64,000 nt of DNA, taken from positions 1,240,001 through 1,304,000 of the forward strand of contig AP035880.1 in the NCBI GenBank assembly GCA_045866215.1, given 5' to 3'. The notes below the pieces were generated by a model, which was given only the letters and a program-made list of their open reading frames with translations, searched no databases and was not told the DNA's origin. Both the position numbers and the translations under genes were made by a program. Source of the stretch: Croceivirga sp009797885. Lineage in GTDB: Bacteria > Bacteroidota > Bacteroidia > Flavobacteriales > Flavobacteriaceae. Shown piece by piece: positions 58,813-64,000 of the stretch; within the stretch, counting starts at the first letter, position 1, and each line of letters opens with the position of its first letter.

Positions 58813-60651
58813 TCAAAAATTCCAAACCAACGGCACGACCAATACCGTAGTTATAAAAAAGAGCAACAGTAACGGCCCACCGACCCTTACGTAGTCCATA
58901 AAAGAATATCCGCCAGCGGATAATACCATGGCGTTGGTTGTCGTTCCTACAGGGGTCAGAAATGCTGTTGAAGCACTTACCGCCACTGTTATTAAATAGG
59001 GTTTGGGAGAGACTCCCAAGGAATTCGCTGCAATTAGCGCTATAGGGGCCATAAGGACCGCTGTAGCTGAATTGTTTATCGTTTGGCTAAAAGCTGTGGT
59101 CAATAGAAAAATACCGGCCAACAATGCCGTGGGATGAACACTTCCCAACACCTCCACCAATCCTTCCGCTGCCATTTGGGCAACCCCCGTCTTTTGGAGG
59201 GCCAAGCCCATTGGTATCATGGCAGCGATCATCACCACACTGGTCCAACTGATTCCTTTGTAAGCCTTGGTAATCGGCACACAACGGGTCAACATCATGA
59301 TCCCCGCACATATCAAGGCTGCCATTGAACCGGGGAGCACCTTAAAGACCAAAAGTGCGATCAATAAGATCAGGGTGCCCATAGCGATATAACTTCTAGT
59401 GGTCAACTGTGCCACATTCTTTGCCATGGACTCAGGTCTACCCGAGATAACCACGTTTTCATAAAGGGATTTCAAGGTTTCAATATTTTCCCATGTCCCC
59501 CTGATAACGAAAGCATCACCCGCTTCCATTTTAATTTTCCCCGTTAAAGGACGATTGTCCCTTGAGGCGGCCAATAGTTGTACCCCCGTTTGTTTTAGGT
59601 AATGCCCAAGATTGATTACGCGACCCACAAAAATTGAGTTTGGTGAGATGAACATCTCTGCCATCCCCACCTCCTGATTGATCAGCTCATTTTTTAAGGT
59701 ATCCATTTCTACGGGCGTAGGAATTACACCAAGGGAGAATTTAAGCACCAATCTGTCCACATCCTCTGCCTCGCCCTTAACGGTAATGATATCATGGTAC
59801 CGCATTTCGGTATCTGGATCGGGCAATTCCACAAATTGGGGAACCTTTTGCTTCAAGGGACTCGGGTGCCTCCTTTTTAGCCTCATAACGGAAACATTGT
59901 GTTTTCCTTCAAAATCCCAGTCCTCAATTTTGGTATTGATAAGGGGGGACATTGAACGAATCCGCAATCGATACAGGTTATCGCCAACACTATAATTTTC
60001 AATCCACTTATGCATTTCCACATCTATATCCACCGGTTTTTCCTTTGTGGTATTGGAAGGCATTAAGCGGTAGCCCACATATCTGAAATAAAGAATGGTA
60101 ATAAGTAACAAAGGGAGGCCAATCAAGGAGAACTCAAAAAAACTAAATCCTTCCAGGTTGTTTTCGATAAGGGTGTTGCTAGCAATGATATTTGGTGGGG
60201 TCCCGGTCAAGGTCAATAAACCACCGGTATTGGAACCAAACGCTACGGGCATCAATAACTTTGAGGGCAAGGTCCCAGCATTCCATGCTGCGGAAACGGT
60301 AACAGGAAGCAAAGCTGCCACCGTGCCTGTGTTACTCACAAAACCTGAGAGCACGCTTGCCCCTAAAGTCACAATAACCAATAATTTAGGCACACTCTTT
60401 TTTGCCCAACTCACAAAGCGCTGTCCGGCAATCGCCGTCCAACCTGTTCTGGAAAGCCCTTCTCCAATAATAAACAGGGCCGCAATCATAATTACGGTAG
60501 CATTGCTAAATCCACTCAACGCCTCCTCGGCGGTCAAAATACCCGTGAGAAAGAGCGTAATCATTGAAATTAACGCTACAACATCTGGTGGGAACTTTCC
60601 CCAAATAAAGAGGAGGATCGTTATGGTAAGAATGATTAAAAGTGTAATCAT
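58813..60651 (-). CDS. SLC13/DASS family sodium-coupled dicarboxylate transporter with two TrkA-C domains
   Basis: A 612-residue permease. N- and C-terminal membrane halves carry the family motifs: GFSNATVIMIAALFIIGEGLSRTG, FGSNTGGLLTLTGTPPNIIASN, SQTINNSATAVLMAPIALIA and TPVGTTTNAMVLSAGGY, with SNT and SAT/NNS signatures at the Na+ and substrate sites. Between the halves lie two soluble TrkA-C-like domains (about 205-300 and 310-390; NLYRLRIRSMSP, EMRYHDIITVKGEAEDVDRL, AEMFISPNSIFVGRVINLG). Members import succinate, fumarate, malate or sulfate. The pckA neighbourhood favours C4-dicarboxylates. It lies 18 bases after the universal stress protein gene. Confidence 0.9.
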   Translation of the reverse strand: MITLLIILTITILLFIWGKFPPDVVALISMITLFLTGILTAEEALSGFSNATVIMIAALFIIGEGLSRTGWTAIAGQRFVSWAKKSVPKLLVIVTLGASVLSGFVSNTGTVAALLPVTVSAAWNAGTLPSKLLMPVAFGSNTGGLLTLTGTPPNIIASNTLIENNLEGFSFFEFSLIGLPLLLITILYFRYVGYRLMPSNTTKEKPVDIDVEMHKWIENYSVGDNLYRLRIRSMSPLINTKIEDWDFEGKHNVSVMRLKRRHPSPLKQKVPQFVELPDPDTEMRYHDIITVKGEAEDVDRLVLKFSLGVIPTPVEMDTLKNELINQEVGMAEMFISPNSIFVGRVINLGHYLKQTGVQLLAASRDNRPLTGKIKMEAGDAFVIRGTWENIETLKSLYENVVISGRPESMAKNVAQLTTRSYIAMGTLILLIALLVFKVLPGSMAALICAGIMMLTRCVPITKAYKGISWTSVVMIAAMIPMGLALQKTGVAQMAAEGLVEVLGSVHPTALLAGIFLLTTAFSQTINNSATAVLMAPIALIAANSLGVSPKPYLITVAVSASTAFLTPVGTTTNAMVLSAGGYSFMDYVRVGGPLLLLFFITTVLVVPLVWNF

Positions 60652-60669
60652 TTGGAATCTTTCATCGTA

Positions 60670-61461
60670 TTAATCCAATGTCAGTACAGGGACACTGGAA
60701 TGTAGGGTCAGTAATTTTGTTAAACGACCTTCTGAAGGTTTTGTCTTTTGCGCATGGTTTCTGGGCAAAATGGCCAAAAGGTCAATGTTTTTTTCTTCGA
60801 TGTAATCCAATATCCCTTTTTCTATATCTTCATTTTTTTCAAAAGTGTGTTCGGCGTAAAAATGTTCCAAATAGTACTCCAAGGTTCTTTCATTGGTCTC
60901 AACAATTACCTTTTCTTCATAGATGGACTCCTTATAAATGGTCAATACGTGTACTTTGGCATTAAAGGAACGGGCAACATCCAATAGTAATCCCAAAACC
61001 TTGGGTTCCTCTATTTCTTCCTTGCCCAATACCAGGGCAATTGCCTGGGGTTTTTGGATTTGGGTACCAAATGGAACGGATATAACGGGGCAATCGGCGT
61101 CCAGCACCAATTGTGACGTATTCGTCAGCGGTTCCCCCACACTGGAATCGCCCAAAGTGCCCATAATGATCAAATCTGCCTTTTGGGCCCTCCTTGACCT
61201 TAAAATGGTCTCTTCCAAATCCCCTTGGGAAATCAACAATTCCGGATGCCAATGTGTCCTCTTATTTAAGTTGGATACTTCCCTGGCAAAGTTTTCCATG
61301 ACTTCTTTGCGCTCCCTATCGCTAACTTCAGTAGTGCTAACGTAAAGTGCCGTAATCTGTATGGGATTATCATACCCCACAAAACTCAGGGTGTAGTCCA
61401 ATGCTGCTATAGCCGGTTCCGTAAAATCAAAGGGAACCAAAATTTTTTTAATACTGCTCAT
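60670..61461 (-). CDS. Universal stress protein, two UspA domains
   Basis: A 263-residue cytoplasmic protein with two tandem UspA domains. Domain 1 starts SSIKKILVPFDFTEPAIAALDYTLSFVG and has LIIMGTLGDSSVGEPLTNTSQLVLDADCPVISVP, near the ATP-binding G-2x-G-9x-G(S/T) motif. Domain 2 (from about residue 145) starts AIALVLGKEEIEEPKVLGLLLD and ends LTLHSSVPVLTLD; its nucleotide-binding glycines are degenerate. It precedes the SLC13 carrier by 18 bases and follows a 31-codon ORF by 2 bases, so all three are probably on one mRNA. A regulatory or adaptor role for the carrier is possible but not shown. Confidence 0.9.
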   Translation of the reverse strand: MSSIKKILVPFDFTEPAIAALDYTLSFVGYDNPIQITALYVSTTEVSDRERKEVMENFAREVSNLNKRTHWHPELLISQGDLEETILRSRRAQKADLIIMGTLGDSSVGEPLTNTSQLVLDADCPVISVPFGTQIQKPQAIALVLGKEEIEEPKVLGLLLDVARSFNAKVHVLTIYKESIYEEKVIVETNERTLEYYLEHFYAEHTFEKNEDIEKGILDYIEEKNIDLLAILPRNHAQKTKPSEGRLTKLLTLHSSVPVLTLD

Positions 61462-61463
61462 AC

Positions 61464-61559
61464 CTATGAAATTTCTATTACTGGATCAATTCCAAAGCCA
61501 AAAGTATAATCCATCCCAATCCTAAAACATGATGGATATCAGGTTTCCTGTTTTTCATT
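61464..61559 (-). CDS. Very small hydrophobic protein, 31 residues, coupled to the Usp gene
   Basis: ATG-started frame of 31 codons ending 2 bases before the universal stress protein start. The product, about MKNRKPDIHHVLGLG then WIILFGFGIDPVIEIS, has a basic/histidine-rich head and a hydrophobic segment long enough to lie in a membrane. Spacing as tight as this usually means translational coupling. It could also be an upstream leader peptide that tunes expression of the Usp-SLC13-DUF4914 unit. Short length limits confidence. Confidence 0.5.
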
Positions 61560-61651
61560 TCATTTTAAAGTTTTCATAACACCACATGATAGATGTCATT
61601 ATTTGCAAAAAATATGAGGGGGAACTTGCACCCGTTTTTTAACAACATAGC

Positions 61652-62389
61652 ATGGGAAATCCATCAGTGAAACCCCCAAACAGACTGCGAAGTCTTTTAC
61701 TCCAAACCTTTTTCCTTTTATCAATCGTGGGTATCCACGGTCAAGAAAACACCAAGACCGATATTGGTAGCTGGATGGTGTTCTCCATGGACAACCAACT
61801 ATCCGAAAAATGGAGTGTACCAGTAGTGGCCATTTTATGCTATGAGAATTGGGCCGAACAAACGGAATTCGGGTTTGTCAGGACGGGATTGACGTATAAA
61901 ACAAGCCCTACCTTAAAATTAACCCTGGGTACTGCCTACGTCGACTCACAACCTTTGTACCATCATGAATTCGAAACCTTGACCACCCAGGTCTGGGTCT
62001 ATGAACAAGCCACGATAAAAACGGGAACACTACAACATAGGTTGCGGATGGAACACCGGTGGATCGACAAACCCACCAAAAACATCTTCAACACCAGGTT
62101 ACGCTATAGACTTGGTTTTAAACAAAGACTTGGTACTACCTATTATATTAAGTGTACGGACGAACCGTTTTTCAATTTTGATGAACTCTATATTGACCAA
62201 AACCGATTTTTTGTGGGTATTGGGAGAAAACTGGGTAAGGATGTTTCCATGGAGTTCGGATATTTTAAAACCCATGTAGGCAAAAAAAACTTTGATAGAC
62301 TAAGGGTAGCCATTCATTTAAAAACCCTATTCTTTAAAAGAAATCCGGAGGATCTCACCCAGTCAGATTTTGCTGATTCCTCAAAATAG
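61652..62389 (+). CDS. DUF2490 outer-membrane barrel-like protein
   Basis: A 245-residue exported protein: after a charged start comes the hydrophobic signal LLLQTFFLLSIVGIHGQ. The mature part is of the DUF2490 family, with DIGSWMVFSMDNQLSEKWSVPV, LTLGTAYVDSQPL, HRLRMEHRWIDKPTKNIFNTRLRYRLGF and the end FRD-like FDRLRVAIHLKTLFFKRN. Alternating strands and charged turns suggest an outer-membrane barrel. The role of the family is not known. It is divergent from the Usp operon and is followed by tonB after 74 bases. Confidence 0.87.
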   Translation: MGNPSVKPPNRLRSLLLQTFFLLSIVGIHGQENTKTDIGSWMVFSMDNQLSEKWSVPVVAILCYENWAEQTEFGFVRTGLTYKTSPTLKLTLGTAYVDSQPLYHHEFETLTTQVWVYEQATIKTGTLQHRLRMEHRWIDKPTKNIFNTRLRYRLGFKQRLGTTYYIKCTDEPFFNFDELYIDQNRFFVGIGRKLGKDVSMEFGYFKTHVGKKNFDRLRVAIHLKTLFFKRNPEDLTQSDFADSSK

Positions 62390-62475
62390 TGGTCATAAAA
62401 TTGGAAACTTGATAAATATCATGTTTTTTCCGGCATATGAATTCTACTTTTATCAACAAATAAATGTTAAATGTC

Positions 62476-63198
62476 ATGGAAGTCAAGAAAAACCCAAAAG
62501 CCGATCTAAATCGAAATAGTGGCCTATATTTTGTAATTGGGCTGACTATAGTATTGTTTGCCACTTGGCGAATGTTGGAGCACAAAACCTATGTCTCCGA
62601 TGAAGAATTCGTCAATGTATTGAATGTAATGGATGAAATGGATGAAGAAGTGCCCATCACTGAACTCATAAAGACACCTCCACCTCCACCGCCACCAACA
62701 ACTCCTGATGTGATAGAAGTTGTAGAGGATATGGAAGAAGTGGAAGAGACCATCATTGAAAGTACCGAAAGTAGCCAGGATACGTTTGTTGAGGAAGTTG
62801 TAAGTGTTGATGATGTCGATGTTGGAGAGGAAGAGGAAGAGATTTTGGTTCCATTTGCGGTTATTGAAAACGTTCCCGTATTTCCAGGCTGTGAAAACCT
62901 GGGCAGTGAAGCGGAACGTAAAGCTTGCTTTAACCGAAAAATCCAGGAACATATTCAAAAGAATTTTAATTATCCGAAAACTGCCTTGGAAATGGGCATA
63001 AGTGGAAGGGTCTTCGTACAGTTCGAAATTGATGGTACCGGTAAAGTTTCCGGCATTAGAAAACGTGGACCAGACCGCCTTTTGGAAGAGGAAGCTGTTC
63101 GAATTATAGCTTCACTTCCACAGATGAAGCCGGGAATGCAGCGTGGCCGTCCAGCAAAAGTTGGCTATAGTATCCCTATTAATTTTATGATGCAATAG
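62476..63198 (+). CDS. tonB: Energy transducer TonB
   Basis: A 240-residue inner-membrane protein with a single helix near the start (YFVIGLTIVLFATWRMLEH), a proline run (TPPPPPPPTTP) and acidic linker (VIEVVEDMEEVEETIIE), and the periplasmic C-terminal domain (VFPGCENLGSEAERKACFNRKIQEHIQKNFNYPKTALEMGISGRVFVQFEIDG in segments, ending YSIPINFMMQ). TonB carries energy from ExbB-ExbD to outer-membrane receptors. Two cysteines (GCENL, KACF) are typical of flavobacterial TonB. An ATG at 62464 is also in frame, but MEVKKNPKADLNRNSGLYF is the family-like start, so 62476 is chosen. Confidence 0.93.
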   Translation: MEVKKNPKADLNRNSGLYFVIGLTIVLFATWRMLEHKTYVSDEEFVNVLNVMDEMDEEVPITELIKTPPPPPPPTTPDVIEVVEDMEEVEETIIESTESSQDTFVEEVVSVDDVDVGEEEEEILVPFAVIENVPVFPGCENLGSEAERKACFNRKIQEHIQKNFNYPKTALEMGISGRVFVQFEIDGTGKVSGIRKRGPDRLLEEEAVRIIASLPQMKPGMQRGRPAKVGYSIPINFMMQ

Positions 63199-63223
63199 CT
63201 GGGTTTCCATAACATTCATTTTG

Positions 63224-63257
63224 GCCCCGGAGTCTTTAAAAGCTTCGGGGCTTTTTT
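63224..63257. terminator. Bidirectional terminator after tonB
   Basis: GCCCCGGAG (63224-63232) against CTTCGGGGC (63243-63251), imperfect near the loop, followed by six T on the plus strand. The convergent gene's stop (63256-63258) lies within its T-run. Confidence 0.8.
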
Positions 63258-64000
63258 ATTGCCATGGCGCTTTTTGATAGTCCGTGGCCTTGGAATTGCG
63301 TTCCCTATTTTTTAAGACCAGATGGGTTTTATCCATCTCCCGGGTCCTGTATCCCAATAAATGGAAAAAAGACTTTGCAAAAAATCGGGCAATCCGTTTG
63401 TCTACATAAAGCGCATCTTTTTTGGCAGACGCCCATTTCACCCCTGGCAATAAGGCCAAAAAATCATCAAACCTTAACTTTCTAAGATATTTTGACAACC
63501 ACAGGAAAAAGTACGGGATGCTCCGAATAAAGTAAAAACCTTCGTAACCCTTATCTTGGTACAGTGGCATGAACAATTGCCTACTTTTCTCCGTGGTTAT
63601 TGAAGTGCCTTGGGCTATGGAAATTGTAGTGCCCTTGGGTACGGTTTGAAAATTGATAAAACCGGGGAGCATTTCAAATTCCTCGCCCTCTTTAATTAGA
63701 TACTGGTAGTAGATTTCAAAAAAACGTTTTGGGGTCCTGGATTTATTCAGCTTCATCCGCAAGGTTTTGAGCTCTTGCTTACGCATGGAGCAATACCCGG
63801 TGAGCCCCAAGGTATACCAAATAAAGTTTTCCGCGTTTACGATGGCTTTGATATCTTCATGTTGTCCACTTTCAAAACCAAAGGCCACATAACCCAAATC
63901 GTTGATATAACTCAGTAAGGCCCCTGTTAAGTACTCTTCAATACCAAGAATACTGGGCAGGGGAAAGTTTCTGGTAAATCTTCGGTTCAACAGGCTATCA
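63256..64000 (-). CDS. AstE/AspA-type succinylglutamate desuccinylase/aspartoacylase family protein (5' end outside window)
   Basis: The frame is open to the last base of the window, so only the C-terminal 248 residues are seen. The segment begins SLLNRRFTRNFPLPSILGIEEYL and soon reaches AFGFESGQHEDI, a signature of zinc-dependent succinylglutamate desuccinylase/aspartoacylase family proteins; the first zinc ligands (HxxE) would be upstream. A second half (FINFQTVPKGTTISIAQGTSI and GYEGFYFIRSIPYFFLWLSKYLRKLRFDDF) differs from classical AstE and may be a membrane-bound or specific extension. I give no substrate. The codon TTG at 63990 is in frame but is not the start. Confidence 0.8.
   Translation of the reverse strand, partial: DSLLNRRFTRNFPLPSILGIEEYLTGALLSYINDLGYVAFGFESGQHEDIKAIVNAENFIWYTLGLTGYCSMRKQELKTLRMKLNKSRTPKRFFEIYYQYLIKEGEEFEMLPGFINFQTVPKGTTISIAQGTSITTEKSRQLFMPLYQDKGYEGFYFIRSIPYFFLWLSKYLRKLRFDDFLALLPGVKWASAKKDALYVDKRIARFFAKSFFHLLGYRTREMDKTHLVLKNRERNSKATDYQKAPWQ

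Noticed and set aside
63256..63990. Start of the last gene at TTG 63990
   Set aside because: The frame stays open to the window edge and the visible part is only the C-terminal half of the family, so the true start is outside.
1..64000. Search by eye for CRISPR arrays, transposases, integrases, toxin-antitoxin pairs and restriction genes
   Set aside because: None found. The few repeats seen are short palindromes or AT-rich words, and no genes of these classes are present.

Overview
The window looks like the chromosome of a marine-type Flavobacteriaceae (Bacteroidota) bacterium. The evidence is the gene content: DUF4249 next to a SusC-like TonB receptor, a DUF5916 protein, DUF4097 proteins, a PorT-like barrel, several ExbD copies and DUF2490. 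Promoters of the Bacteroidota type (TTTG or TTG, 19 nt, TAnnTTTG) can be read directly in three places (rplM, sucA, marR). Base composition is moderate and fairly even. There is no phage, transposase, integrase or CRISPR array, so this is mostly core chromosome with small accessory inserts.

Layout. 1-8 kb: the end of a membrane protein gene, polA with a good terminator, a 52-codon minus-strand ORF, an NTF2-like lipoprotein and a B12-dependent ribonucleotide reductase. 8-15.5 kb: a minus-strand pair (MarR regulator, then a formylglycine-generating-enzyme-like lipoprotein) faces a plus-strand tyrosine degradation operon (hppD, hmgA, fah, flavin reductase-like, aminotransferase). A 15-bp palindrome lies between the two and is probably the MarR operator. 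15.5-23 kb: minus-strand surface genes (lipoprotein, TonB receptor, DUF4249 partner, DUF5916). 23-34.6 kb: a translation block (rplM-rpsI, rpsB-tsf, pyrH-frr, asnS) interrupted by a minus-strand ECF sigma / HEAT-repeat anti-sigma / two DUF4097 cassette, plus an RND-type exporter. rpsB carries a helix-hairpin-helix C-terminal extension. 34.6-41.3 kb: rpoN and a membrane protein, then a minus-strand ExbB / membrane protein / four-ExbD / PorT-like cluster in which the ExbD pair is duplicated, and tRNA-Ser(GGA). 41.3-50.6 kb: ansA-tatD, an aspartic protease, sucAB, galE and a DegT aminotransferase. 50.7-53.6 kb: kdtA, a sugar porter and a 49-residue membrane peptide. 53.7-61.6 kb: minus-strand central carbon genes: a 31-residue peptide, a two-domain universal stress protein, an SLC13 carrier, a DUF4914 PEPCK-like protein of unknown function, then pckA and pfkA. 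61.6-64 kb: DUF2490 barrel, TonB, and the C-terminal part of an AstE/AspA-type amidohydrolase running off the window.

How the genes fit together. The aminotransferase, HppD, HmgA and Fah would take tyrosine to fumarate and acetoacetate. Fumarate enters the TCA cycle (sucAB is here), and PEPCK would draw C4 acids back to phosphoenolpyruvate. The SLC13 carrier could supply C4 acids from outside. The least understood part is the DUF4914 gene in this C4/gluconeogenic neighbourhood. Between it and pckA lies a 23-residue remnant of a second SLC13 gene, so the locus has been rearranged. A similar C-terminal remnant, of a DUF5916-like gene, lies downstream of the TonB receptor. All functions are inferred from reading the sequence; no searches were run.
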